A DNA stretch of 64,000 nt from Polyangiaceae bacterium (GCA_016715885.1 JADJXL010000005.1:145626-209625), one strand, 5' to 3'; numbered from the stretch's first letter, positions 55,986-64,000 are shown. The notes: generated from the letters alone by a model not told the origin. Program-made: numbers and translations.

Positions 55986-57739
55986 AACTCGGCGATTGGA
56001 TTGACGAACGCACGGGCTACCGACAGCTCGTGAAAAGCTTCGTGGAAGCGACCGTGCCTGGAGGCGCTCGTTTTCGCTTACGCGTGGGGCACGGCCCTCG
56101 GCCTGATGCTCGTGGTCGTCGCCGTCACCGGCGTGCTTCTCTCCACGGTGTATGCGCCGAGTGCCACGACGGCGTGGGCCAGCGTTGCATACATCCAGCA
56201 AAAGTGCCCGCCGGTTGGATCGTCCGCGGCCTGCATCAGTTCGGTGCGCAAGCGCTCATCGTCCTCGGCGCCGTGCATCTCGTGCACGCCATCGTCCGAG
56301 GTGCGTACCGAAGGCCGCGCGAATTCACCTATTGGCTCGGCCTTTTGCTCTTCGGCCTCATCGTAGCCTTCGCGCTCACCGGCAACCCTCTGCGCTGGGA
56401 TCAACGCGGATTCTGGGCGCTGCGTGTCGAAACCGGCATCATGGGCACCGTGCCCGTCGTCGGCACCATCATGCAAGAAGCGCTTCTCGGCGGCAGTTTG
56501 CCCGGGAACCTCACCCTCACGCGCCTCTACGCCGCGCACGCCATCGTCTTGCCGCTCGTGACGGGCCTGCTCTTCGCCATGCACGTCATGATCTCGCGAA
56601 AGCACGGCCCGGCCCTCGAAACGCCCGCGGACGCGGTCAAAGTCGAACGATATTTCCCATCGCAAGCTGCGCGTGATCTCGTCGTCGCGCTGCTCGTCCT
56701 CGCCGTCGTCTTCGTTCTCACGTGGAAGCATCACGGCGCGCCGCTCGACGCTCCGGCCGACCCGACGAGCGATTATCCGGCGCGTCCCGAATGGTACTTT
56801 CTTGCGCTCTACGAAATGCGCAAGCCGTTTCCGGGACGCCTCGAGCTCATCGCGACGGTCGTGCTTCCATTTCTCGTCGTCGGGTATCTCATTGTGCTCC
56901 CGCTCTTCGACAAGAAGGCCGATCGAGGTGTGATGAAGCGCCTCCCGGTGCTCGTTCCGGTGGCGCTTTTTGGCATTGGCGCGGGCGTTCTCACGGGCGC
57001 GTCGCTCAAGCACGACGCAGCGGATCCCGAATTCGTCAAGGCTGTTGCAAAGCCGAAGTGCAAGCCAAGAAATCGCTTGCGATTGCATTCGAGGGGGTAC
57101 CTCCCCGAGGGTGCATTGGCGATGATGCGCAATCATCCTGAAACGCGGCGCGTGTGGCTATACGAGCAGCATTGTGCGAGCTGTCATCGCATGGGCGAAA
57201 TGGGACCTCCGGCCGGCGAGGACACGGCGCCGGACCTCACGGGGTTTGGCTCGGCGTCATGGGCTACGCGCGTGCTCATGGAGCCGGATCACGATTCGAT
57301 GTTCGGCAAGACGGCATTCAAAGGCATGATGCCGAGCATGACGAAGCCGCCGGACGACCCTGAAATGGCCAAGGAATTCTCGCCCATGAAGCAGGAGGAC
57401 TTGAATGCCATCGTGGAATTCTTGGCGGCGCAAGCCGAGGGCAAGGGCGAGGGAATGCCTGGCGAAAAACTCGTGCGACAGCGGTGTACGGGTTGTCATC
57501 GATTCGATGGGAAAACCGACGACGAAGAATCGCTTGCACCGGAGCTTCGAGGTTGGGGATCTGTGGCGTGGATATTGGCGCAGATTGACAATCCTGGCAG
57601 TGGCAAGACGTATCCCAAGGGCGCGATGGACCCGAAGCTCGAGGGGACACATGCCGGCATTGCGGAAAAACTGAGCGACGCCGATCGCAAGCTATTGGCG
57701 TCGTTCGTGCAAATGCAGGCGAAGAATAAAGTGAAGTAA
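55982..57739 (+). CDS. Cytochrome b fused to diheme cytochrome c (frameshift-affected)
   Basis: Coupled to the Rieske gene. The main frame has the b-heme His pairs (LHQFGAQALIVLGAVHLVH and LYAAHAIVLPLVTGLLFAMH), the quinol-site PEWY motif (ARPEWYFLALYEMRK) and two CxxCH hemes (57173 and 57485). The first helix is in another frame: main-frame RFRLRVGHGPRPDA should read LVFAYAWGTALGLMLVVVAV; the shifts lie near 56069 and 56205. A second compensating pair lies at about 57045-57110, where the other frame gives AEVQAKKSLAIAFEGVPP; the return shift falls in a CCCC run. The corrected protein would be about 585 residues. It forms the proton-translocating core with the Rieske subunit. Confidence 0.88.
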   Translation: MKLGDWIDERTGYRQLVKSFVEATVPGGARFRLRVGHGPRPDARGRRRHRRASLHGVCAECHDGVGQRCIHPAKVPAGWIVRGLHQFGAQALIVLGAVHLVHAIVRGAYRRPREFTYWLGLLLFGLIVAFALTGNPLRWDQRGFWALRVETGIMGTVPVVGTIMQEALLGGSLPGNLTLTRLYAAHAIVLPLVTGLLFAMHVMISRKHGPALETPADAVKVERYFPSQAARDLVVALLVLAVVFVLTWKHHGAPLDAPADPTSDYPARPEWYFLALYEMRKPFPGRLELIATVVLPFLVVGYLIVLPLFDKKADRGVMKRLPVLVPVALFGIGAGVLTGASLKHDAADPEFVKAVAKPKCKPRNRLRLHSRGYLPEGALAMMRNHPETRRVWLYEQHCASCHRMGEMGPPAGEDTAPDLTGFGSASWATRVLMEPDHDSMFGKTAFKGMMPSMTKPPDDPEMAKEFSPMKQEDLNAIVEFLAAQAEGKGEGMPGEKLVRQRCTGCHRFDGKTDDEESLAPELRGWGSVAWILAQIDNPGSGKTYPKGAMDPKLEGTHAGIAEKLSDADRKLLASFVQMQAKNKVK

Positions 57740-57763
57740 CTCTGCTGCGCAGTCGCTCCCCCG

Positions 57764-58171
57764 TCAATCCATGTGCTCGATGCTTTCGGGCACGTTCACC
57801 CAGCCATGTTTTCGCGCCTCGTACACCGAGAACGTAGGCGGCGGGAAGTTCGGGTCTGCAAAGGCACCCACCGGTACCGCAATGACACCGGGCATATCGG
57901 CGACATCGTAATACACGTTCGATCCGCACGTAGGGCAGAACCGAAACGTGACCGTCACGCCGGAATCACCGATGCGGACGAAGCTCGTCGCGACGCCTTC
58001 GATTTTCACTTTATCGGCTGGCCAGCGTGCTTGCTGTCCGAACGGGCTCCCCGTTCGTCTCTGGCACGCGAGACAGTGGCATATCGATACGCGGATCGGG
58101 TCGCCGTCGCATGTGACCCGTAGCTGCCCGCAACTGCATTGGGCGTGTCGTGAACGCATGGTTGGTTCCAT
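57764..58171 (-). CDS. GFA/CENP-V-family zinc protein
   Basis: A 135-residue protein with the cysteine pattern of the glutathione-dependent formaldehyde-activating (GFA) fold: CSCG, CHCLACQRRTGSPFG and FCPTCGSNVYY. These bind two zinc ions. Despite the family name, most members have no proven activity. It converges with the cytochrome gene (24 bp). Start ATG 58171 or 58159. Confidence 0.88.
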   Translation of the reverse strand: MEPTMRSRHAQCSCGQLRVTCDGDPIRVSICHCLACQRRTGSPFGQQARWPADKVKIEGVATSFVRIGDSGVTVTFRFCPTCGSNVYYDVADMPGVIAVPVGAFADPNFPPPTFSVYEARKHGWVNVPESIEHMD

Positions 58172-58475
58172 CTGCGGCTTGTGAGTACCTCCAGGATGTG
58201 AGCGAGCTTGGTGCGTACTTTAGGCGCGCTCGTCGCGTCGTGAAAAGCACGAAGTTGCGCGTGCTCGACGATTTTCCGGGGCCTCGCGCAGGTCGGATCC
58301 GCGCATTCGAGGGGTCACGGGGACGTGGGACCGACGTTGTGCCGTATCCGCCCGACCAACTACACCCGACGCCTGCCGTGCACGTGCTACGCTCAACGCG
58401 GACGCGTGCATCGCGCACACGCATGCGCCCGCATCGCCGACGATGCGATGAAGCGTTCAGATGTCGTTCATCAGC
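58172..58475. other. Intergenic stretch, no gene
   Basis: Open frames here overlap on both strands and have no protein-like composition or ribosome site. It separates the GFA gene from the decayed IS66 element and probably contains that element's left end, but no terminal inverted repeat or target duplication could be recognised. Confidence 0.45.
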
Positions 58476-59998
58476 TCAGGCAATGCCCGGGCGCCAGACG
58501 TTGGGCAAGAACTCATCCAGGCGACTCATAGGCCAGTCGGATTGCAGCTTTTCGATCACGTCTGTCAGGTATTCCAGCGGATTGAGCCCGTTTTTGTGAC
58601 AGGATCCGGTGAGCGTGCAGCCCGGCGAGCCTTTCTGCGCCGGCGTCAGATCCTGCAAACCAGAATTCTTTCGACCTAGCGCAACCCAACGTAATCGTCT
58701 TTCGGCTTCGCCGTTGTCGATCTCGAATTGGCCATCCGAGAAGCACCGACGCCACGCAGCTTCTTGCTTTTTCAGCGTACCGCGCCGCATCGTAGAGCGG
58801 TGTTTTCCGGAATCGCTTGCGGCTTGACGTCTCGAATCCATTGATAGAGCTCGTCCACGAGCGGCACGCTGCCCAACGTCCTTTGCGCGAGCCGATCTTC
58901 GCTGGAAAGCTTGTGCTCCTTGTATTCGCGCTTCGAGGTTGTAGATCGCCTTGAAGAAATCCAGTCGCCACGGCCGCTCGGACATCGCCGAGCTTCGCAG
59001 CTTCCTCGAATTTGCGCCGAATGTGCATCCCGCAGCCGAGACGACGCTCTGCCGGAACGATCTCCCGTATCGCCATCCATGGCATCTCGAAGCGCTTTTT
59101 CGTACCCGGCGTACCCGTCGCCTTGCAAATAGACGCGGAAACCATCGAAAAATTCTGCCGGCCCATCCGCCTTCCAATTCGGCGTGTAGTGGAATGCGAC
59201 GAGTCCCCGCCCCGAATACGCCCACAAGTGCCCTCGTTTTCACGCCATTTGGATGGTCTCCTTTCGAGCACCGGCAAACCCGTGTCGTCCGCATTGATGT
59301 ACTGGGGATGCAATCACCTTTTCCGCGACGCGCCCAGCAACTGGAGCGAGCACATCGAGCGCAAAAGCCGACCAGTCTCCGATCGTCGATGTCGACAGCG
59401 GTACGCCCATGCGCGCGAATTCCTTGCATTGCCGATAAAGCGGCATGGGATCCTCGCACTTGTCGACGACGATTTTTTCGCGAGCAGTCCCGAGCCGGGT
59501 CGCCCTTTATCCATGACTTTTCGCTCGGCGCCACCACCACGCCCTTATCACCAACGCCGCACACGAGTTTTTCTCGAAGCTCCTCGATGACCACGAATTT
59601 GGCCGGAATGAAGTCCAAATCTGACTCTTGACGTAATCCATGCACGTCTTGTCAGCGCCACACGCAGCACATTTTTCGCAGTTCTTCGGGCACGGCAATC
59701 ACCTTCTGTTGCCGAGGCAAGTTGCTCGGCAATGGATTGCGGCCCTTGTGGCCTTTGAGGCGGCTAGAGCGCGGGCGGTTTCGGTGGTGCGGGTGGCGGC
59801 GCTTCAGGTGCATCTTCGCCGAGTTTCGCGAGCATTGCCTTCAGGTCTTCGGTACTGATTTTCTCGCTCTTGCGCCCGTACAGTGAGCGCAACGCCTTTT
59901 TGCAACCGCATGGCGAGCGCCGTGTTTTCCTCTTTGACCCGCAACCAAGGGTCCATGACCAGCGCGATGAGGCTCGTCGATGCGGCCTGCTTCGGCCA
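58476..59998 (-). pseudogene. IS66 TnpC transposase fragments
   Basis: Recognisable pieces in shifting frames: N-terminal LRVKEENTALAMRLQ (helical leader), CEKCAACGADKTC (zinc-binding region), INADDTGLPVLE (first catalytic Asp), VYLQGDGYAGYEKAL (second Asp), HIRRKFEEAAKLGDV, and the C-terminal FEIDNGEAERRLRWVALGRK with the catalytic Glu, ending LDEFLPNVWRP. At least five changes of frame are needed to read through. Not functional. Confidence 0.75.
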
Positions 59999-60175
59999 TC
60001 GCCTGGAGTTTGGCGCGTACGTCGGCAAGGTCATCGTGGCGTGAGTTTGTCGAGGGAAGACATGAGCGCCCCGTACCGGATGGCGCTGCGAGTGGCCAAC
60101 AGAACGACAAACTTTCTGTTTGTCGCCGGAGTTTTCCACGATTTGAGGGCAAACCAAAAGATGTGGCGGTCAACT

Positions 60176-60550
60176 TCAGGCAGCATTGTCCGCGCGGCGC
60201 ACGAGCCTGAAGCGTTTGCGTCGCTGTGCATCGCTCAAGTCGATACCTTCGAGGAGCAATCCCAGCTCGGCGGCGTCGACTTCGACGTGACGAGCGCTGG
60301 ATGGTACGGGCATTGGCAGGTGAAACCGGCCCTGGGCAAGCCGCTTGGCGAAGATGCAATATCCGGTGCGATCCCAGAAAGGACGCGGATCTGGTCCCCT
60401 CGACGGTTTCAGAAAACAAAAAGATGCCCTGACGCCGGGTCTTCGCCGATGACTTGCATCACGGCGGCGGACAAACCATCGAAGCCTTTGCGCAGATCCG
60501 TAGGCGCCGCAGTAAACAAATGCGCAATGCCGGCGGAAGCGTGAACATTC
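60176..60550 (-). pseudogene. IS66 TnpB fragment
   Basis: The C-terminal part is in one frame: WDRTGYCIFAKRLAQGRFHL, then VEVDAAELGLLLEGIDLSDA, which matches the end of TnpB of IS66 elements. Sequence upstream of it is out of frame. TnpB's role in transposition is structural and unclear. Confidence 0.65.
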
Positions 60551-60567
60551 TCGCAGCGCCCTTTCCT

Positions 60568-60903
60568 TCAGCACCTCAAGCACTCGGCGGAGCGTCGTAT
60601 CGTCGAATCCCGGCAGGACGCGCACTGTCTTGCGCTCGTCGACAACGCTATCGACGTGCTGGTCATGTCCCTGCACGAGCCCGCAATCTCGCGAGACGAC
60701 GTGGACAGGCGAAATACGGGTGCGGCAGAAGTCTGCGCGGCATGCTCGTCGTCGAGCAAGCCATCTTTTCTCAGCCGCCAACGCCACGAGTGAAGCGAAT
60801 GCGCCTCGACACCAACGCGCGCACCAAACTCGGTTGCCGTCTCGCCACTACGTTTCCACTCTTTTACAAGCTTCGCCCATTGCGATGCGTTTCTCCGTGC
60901 CAT
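60568..60903 (-). pseudogene. IS66 TnpA-like helix-turn-helix protein, disturbed C-terminus
   Basis: A 111-residue frame beginning MARRNASQWAKLVKEWKRSG and continuing TATEFGARVGVEAHSLHSWR, a Tn3/IS66-type helix-turn-helix that binds the element ends. After about residue 65 the sequence turns Ser/Cys-rich and no longer resembles the family, consistent with a frameshift. Confidence 0.6.
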
Positions 60904-61363
60904 CCCGACCTCCTGTCGTGGGCACGATCATAGTGCAATCTCGAGGGCCCGCTCCGGTGCGGATGGCCGGATGGTTACGTTGTGCCTTCGGTATGCGGTT
61001 CACGATGGCGTGGTCGCGCGAGGATGACTGGCGCGACGGGGTCGCAGAGGCGTGGCCTGCGAGTGCGCTTGGAGGTGGCTCGCTACGGGACGTCGTGAGG
61101 TGCCTCGGCTGGCTGGGCGGGGCGGTTCATGGCGTCGTGAGGTGGTCGATGGATGCGGCGCGGGCGGCTCACGAAGGTGCGGATGCGGCGGCGCATGCTG
61201 GGAAAGCCGCGCCACGGGCAAGGGAATGCGCGAGCGAGGGGAGGGAGGCGATTTCACGAGGGTGGGGGGTGGGGAGGGCGCAGATTTGGCGTGACGCGCG
61301 GCCGAGGTGGTGGTGGAAGATGCGCGGGTCGTCGTGGATGGGGGGACGTGGGGGCACGAGTTT
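60904..61363. other. Region without a supported gene
   Basis: A rightward open frame crosses this interval (to 61397) and is rich in Arg, Gly, Trp and Ala, with no recognisable domain and with its 3' end overlapping the cassette gene at 61364. It is not called. The stretch is very G-rich on the plus strand around 61200-61350. Confidence 0.4.
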
Positions 61364-61930
61364 TCACCACCAACTGTCGGTGAAGAGGCAGTGGTAGATG
61401 GTGCCCATTCCTAGGAGCTGATTGCAAACGAGCACATCAGGCACGACGATGTTGCCGATTTCTTCGGGCAGCGGTTCGTGATCGGGGAAATACTTTTTCA
61501 TTTCGTCGACCATTGCTCGAGCGTCCGCGATTTCATCGTCCGCGAGGTCGAACGGGTGAAGTCGCCAGACTTCATCATAGTTGTGATGATTTTTTTTAAC
61601 GTGTCGCGAGTTGTAGACGACGTAATATGGCGCGATGAAGCTGATGGCTAGGCCAATATCATGAGGCTCTCCGTCTGCGTTCGACGAGCCTTCGAGCTTA
61701 ACCAAATAACATGCGTCGAATCCACCTCCCGCCAGGTGGAGAGATCGATTCGTCGCGCGATCGGGAAAACGCGCATCGAGCCGCACGAGCAGCTTCTGCC
61801 AAGCCGAATTCGGCCGACCGGCGTGCTTTCGGGCCTCCACCAGCGCTTCCCTCGGTCCATAGGGCTCACTCGTGTCGTAAGAAGTGCTTCGCCAGTAATA
61901 TTGATAGACGATTTGCAATAACTCGTGCAT
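61364..61930 (-). CDS. Uncharacterised 188-aa protein, cassette gene 2 (right copy)
   Basis: ATG 61930 begins MHELLQIVYQYYWR, which aligns with the start of the left-end paralogue; an open frame extends further upstream but overlaps the secreted-protein gene and has no similarity, so this start is preferred. Shared blocks are ALVEARKHAG, RLDARF, LAGGGFDACY, IAPYYVVYNSR, PEEIGNIVVPDV and TIYHCLFTDSWW. No signal peptide. It starts 8 nt after the stop of the secreted-protein gene. Role unknown; see the left copy. Confidence 0.85.
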   Translation of the reverse strand: MHELLQIVYQYYWRSTSYDTSEPYGPREALVEARKHAGRPNSAWQKLLVRLDARFPDRATNRSLHLAGGGFDACYLVKLEGSSNADGEPHDIGLAISFIAPYYVVYNSRHVKKNHHNYDEVWRLHPFDLADDEIADARAMVDEMKKYFPDHEPLPEEIGNIVVPDVLVCNQLLGMGTIYHCLFTDSWW

Positions 61931-61938
61931 GGTATGTT

Positions 61939-62415
61939 TCACAGGCGATTGACCCTCGCACCAAGGTCTACCCATGTCGTATTGAGCGTCACTCTGACCT
62001 CTGTTGCAAACTGAATGCAATATGCTGCGGCCATCCACTTGGGCTGTCGCATCATGACGGCCTTGGATGCCGTCGTTGCAGCCGCCGCGCTCATCGATGC
62101 AGCAACAGCAGGCGAGATGACGCCATATTTTCGCGGGCGAATCGGCATGCCAACCTTGATCGTACATGTCCACGTTTCGGGGAGCAAGTGGCGCATGTCG
62201 ATGAATTTTAGAGTCGCAACAGCTTCCTGCCACCCTCCTGGGCCTTGCCCATCGTAGGGTACGATCGTCACGAAAATGAATAACGAGGGAGAGAATCCAC
62301 CCGCTTGGGGCGCCTCGACGGGTCGGTCGTAATCGGCGGCATTCGCCGATGGCGCATGAACGAATTGAAAAAGAACGGCAAGGATAACACATAAAGAAAG
62401 CCGCATGATTGACAT
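61939..62415 (-). CDS. Uncharacterised secreted protein, cassette gene 1 (right copy)
   Basis: ATG 62415 (or 62406) starts a signal peptide LSLCVILAVLFQFVHAPSANA with likely cleavage before ADYD; unlike the left copy there is no lipobox Cys. The mature part of about 130 residues aligns with the C-terminal domain of the left lipoprotein: FIFVTIVPYDG, GGWQEAVATLKFI, W-T-C-x4-GMPIR and an Ala-rich stretch, with many identities or conservative matches. Predicted periplasmic or extracellular. Its start overlaps a leftover of an AHH toxin read in the other direction. Confidence 0.8.
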   Translation of the reverse strand: MSIMRLSLCVILAVLFQFVHAPSANAADYDRPVEAPQAGGFSPSLFIFVTIVPYDGQGPGGWQEAVATLKFIDMRHLLPETWTCTIKVGMPIRPRKYGVISPAVAASMSAAAATTASKAVMMRQPKWMAAAYCIQFATEVRVTLNTTWVDLGARVNRL

Positions 62416-62728
62416 GCAATCACGCAGCTTCCGCCACGTCAAGCGAGCTATATGCAGTATTTCCGGCATCCTACGCCGATTTGATATCAGCAATCGCTTT
62501 GACGCACGCTTCAAGATCGGCCTTGACGAGGCGGTCAACGGTGTGTTTCTTCCGGCCACGAAAAACTCGCCCAACCCCCTGGGATCGCAGGTGCACCGAC
62601 CGCTTTCCAACATGGAAGCGTACTACAAGAAGGTGAACGATGCGCTGGAGGGCTTGAAGACGAAGCAAGAAGTTATCGCCAAGCTACGAGATATCGCGGA
62701 CCCACTCACCAAAGGGACGTTCTTGTGA
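62405..62728 (+). pseudogene. C-terminal remnant of an AHH-nuclease toxin
   Basis: The frame from about residue 37 onward reads GLDEAVNGVFLPATKNSPNP, then SQVHRPLSNMEAYYKKVNDA and ends with ADPLTKGTFL. This is the C-terminal half of the AHH nuclease domain of polymorphic toxins (NGVFLP, the H in VH, and Y-x2-VN are family-typical). The AHH motif itself and the whole N-terminal delivery part are missing; the upstream frame is not toxin-like and overlaps the opposite-strand gene starting at 62415. The Imm11 gene begins on the last base of its stop. Probably an inactive or displaced toxin tip. Confidence 0.65.
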
Positions 62729-63282
62729 TGGAGATCTACGACTCGATCGGCGTGAGAGGCTACGAGATCGTCCAGTGTCCAGGCGGCTACGATGACTGGC
62801 AACTCCTGGGCAACCTGGATGGCACACCGCGTCTTGCGACTTGGAAGCCTGTGGTCGTCAAACGTGTGCGCGGCAGCAAACGCGAAGCATTTCGTCCCGC
62901 GGATTTGCCGTATGAAGGAGGTTCACTCATCTTGCGTCGCTCCGCGGTGGATGTGCTGCGCGACATGCTCGAAGCGCACGGAGAGCTGTTGCCCTTGCAG
63001 GACGAAGGCGGCGTCGAGCTGTACGTGCTGAATCTGCGGGCCGTCGACGATGCACTGGACGAACCGCGTTCGAGTGTCAACTACGTCGGGGGAACCGACC
63101 GCATCAGCCGCATCAAGAAACCCGTGTTCATCCCGTCCGCGGTCGAAGGCGTGGACATCTTCAAGCTGCGGCGGAAGCTGAGCCAGATCTACTTCAGCGA
63201 TCGCTTCGTCGCGCGTGTGAAGGCGGCCAAGCTGAAAGGTTTGAACTTCACCAAGGTGTGGTCTTCGGACGAACCTCTGTGA
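62728..63282 (+). CDS. Imm11-family immunity protein
   Basis: ATG 62728 shares a base with the stop of the AHH remnant and has AAAGGGA ten bases upstream. The 184-residue protein has the pattern of Imm11 (DUF1629-like) proteins common in Myxococcota: an N-terminal irregular part (GTPRLATWKPVVVKRVRG), a central YVLNLRAVDDALD, and the C-terminal IFKLRRKLSQIYFSDRFVAR followed by KLKGLNFTKVW. Imm11 members protect against polymorphic toxins, including AHH nucleases. Cytoplasmic. It is the cognate immunity gene of the toxin remnant. Confidence 0.82.
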   Translation: MEIYDSIGVRGYEIVQCPGGYDDWQLLGNLDGTPRLATWKPVVVKRVRGSKREAFRPADLPYEGGSLILRRSAVDVLRDMLEAHGELLPLQDEGGVELYVLNLRAVDDALDEPRSSVNYVGGTDRISRIKKPVFIPSAVEGVDIFKLRRKLSQIYFSDRFVARVKAAKLKGLNFTKVWSSDEPL

Positions 63283-63294
63283 TAAGTGGGCTCC

Positions 63295-63948
63295 ATGGGC
63301 AAACCTGGGGCATACGAAAAAGCAAAGCGCAAGTGGAAAAAAGCCGAGCTGGATGAGATGACCGAAAAGTTTCAACAGCTCGGTGTGGAAAATCCAGAAG
63401 GCTGGGCGAGGACTCAGGTCATCGAGGGCATTCCAAACCTCCCGAAGATGATCTTTCTGAAGCTGATGTGGCGCACCATTGTGAAGGAAGGTGACTCCCA
63501 GTGGATCGACCGCGAGATTGCGGATGCGGAAAAGAATCCAAGCGATCCATTCATTGGTGGCGGCTTGGCATTAAAGAGCCTCCGCGCCAAAGGTGCGACC
63601 GACGAAGAGCTCATCGATGTCGTGCGCAATTTTCAGATGGAGTATTTGTGGGATATCGTGATGCTGCTCGACTTCGGCGCGAATAACGTTGGTGCAGATC
63701 AACGACAAAGTTCGGCGGCATCCGCCCGGGGACCCATGGGCGATGTTGTCACGTGTCGTCTTTTTCTGGCGGTGTCCTCGCAGGTTTCCAGTGGCTGGAG
63801 TATTCGGGATGTAGCCGGCCTCGGGCCCCCCAATTTTGAATTCTCAGCGGTGAACCGCCGTATTGCCAGATGTTCTTTGAGTTATAGGGCGGGGAATGCC
63901 ACCAGATCGTCAGCGCTTCGACATCCGGAAGTACGGGTATATCTATAG
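63295..63948 (+). CDS. Hypothetical protein in toxin/immunity locus, uncertain C-terminus
   Basis: The first 135 residues are charged and helical (AYEKAKRKWKKAELDEMTEK, later DRETADAEKN-like and TDEELIDVVRNFQMEYLWDI) and look like real protein. After GANNVGADQRQSS the composition changes, and the end overlaps the next start (63896), so a frameshift or early natural stop near 63690 is likely. GTG 63286 is an alternative start. It lies 12 bp after Imm11. Family not recognised; possibly a further immunity-type protein. Confidence 0.6.
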   Translation: MGKPGAYEKAKRKWKKAELDEMTEKFQQLGVENPEGWARTQVIEGIPNLPKMIFLKLMWRTIVKEGDSQWIDREIADAEKNPSDPFIGGGLALKSLRAKGATDEELIDVVRNFQMEYLWDIVMLLDFGANNVGADQRQSSAASARGPMGDVVTCRLFLAVSSQVSSGWSIRDVAGLGPPNFEFSAVNRRIARCSLSYRAGNATRSSALRHPEVRVYL

Positions 63949-64000
63949 CGGCAACGCACCCGAGGCGAATCGAAACGTCGGACTCATATTTCAGCCATCG
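63896..64000 (+). CDS. Hypothetical protein (cut by window edge)
   Basis: From ATG 63896 (GGGCGGGGA just upstream) a 35-codon open frame reads MPPDRQRFDIRKYGYIYSGN and remains open to the end. Composition is protein-like. No family can be named. Confidence 0.45.
   Translation, partial: MPPDRQRFDIRKYGYIYSGNAPEANRNVGLIFQPS

Larger units (their letters stand above)
58476..60903 (-). mobile_element. Decayed IS66-family insertion sequence
   Basis: In leftward order the region has an IS66 TnpA-like helix-turn-helix protein (60903-60568), TnpB sequence (about 60550-60176) and TnpC transposase fragments (about 60000-58476), which is the gene order of IS66. All but the start of tnpA are broken by many frameshifts, much denser than the isolated indels elsewhere in the window. 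Termini and target duplication were not identified, so true boundaries may extend some tens of bases beyond these positions. Confidence 0.75.

Noticed and set aside
60904..61397. Rightward protein gene next to IS66
   Set aside because: Low-complexity Arg/Gly/Trp-rich frame that starts inside the tnpA region and overlaps a supported gene.
61364..62419. Single 351-aa protein starting at 62419
   Set aside because: The upstream half overlaps the secreted-protein gene in another frame and has no similarity; the paralogue fixes the start at 61930.

Overview
The window looks like chromosome of a large-genome myxobacterium (Myxococcota, most likely the Polyangiales/Sorangium side). The DNA is GC-rich. 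It carries three Hanks-type Ser/Thr kinase genes plus PAS/histidine-kinase signalling, many lipoproteins with Gly-rich low-complexity linkers, myxobacterial Cys-rich repeat modules (the CGNG...GEACDDGN type), MopE-like and OmpA-like envelope proteins, and polymorphic toxin/immunity genes. No rRNA, tRNA or CRISPR array was seen. Species assignment is inference.

Layout. 1-3761 (minus strand): edge of an immunity-like gene, a frameshifted PD-(D/E)XK polymorphic toxin, and a two-gene cassette (187-aa-class cytoplasmic protein plus lipoprotein). 4334-9158: divergent histidine kinase and response regulator, DHH phosphoesterase, and a Ser/Thr kinase-like protein with a degenerate catalytic loop. 9231-15878: small genes, YhbY-type RNA-binding protein, host-attachment family protein, MATE pump (frameshifted), ankyrin lipoprotein, D-3-phosphoglycerate dehydrogenase (serA), membrane protein. 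15951-29636: large secreted Cys-rich lipoproteins, PHP phosphoesterase, a GH13 amylase-like/radical SAM fusion, and a DUF4139 protein carrying an OmpA domain. 29794-35914: VIT/VWA/FecR/TPR giant protein with a membrane coiled-coil protein and an OmpA lipoprotein, apparently one operon. 35930-46788: PAS-STAS regulator, M13 peptidase, TrmH, Ser/Thr kinase followed by a TPR/PEGA protein and a MopE-like lipoprotein, EMO-type Fe-S quinone oxidoreductase. 46866-57739: lipid-anchored BamA/TamA-like protein, kinase-WD40, Cys-rich lipoproteins, and a Rieske/cytochrome b-c operon. 58476-60903: decayed IS66 element. 61364-64000: a second copy of the left-end two-gene cassette, an AHH-nuclease toxin remnant, Imm11 immunity gene and further small genes.

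Two themes stand out. First, both ends of the window carry polymorphic-toxin material next to paralogous copies of the same uncharacterised two-gene cassette, in the same order and strand; this is the best candidate for an undescribed system. Second, several otherwise healthy genes contain single-base frameshifts, often in G or C runs and often in compensating pairs (toxin, MATE, lamin-tail lipoprotein, cytochrome b), which suggests unpolished sequence rather than real gene death; the IS66 genes are far more damaged and look truly decayed.

Long near-perfect palindromes sit between convergent genes at about 9483, 17981 and 52016; the last two are copies of one element.
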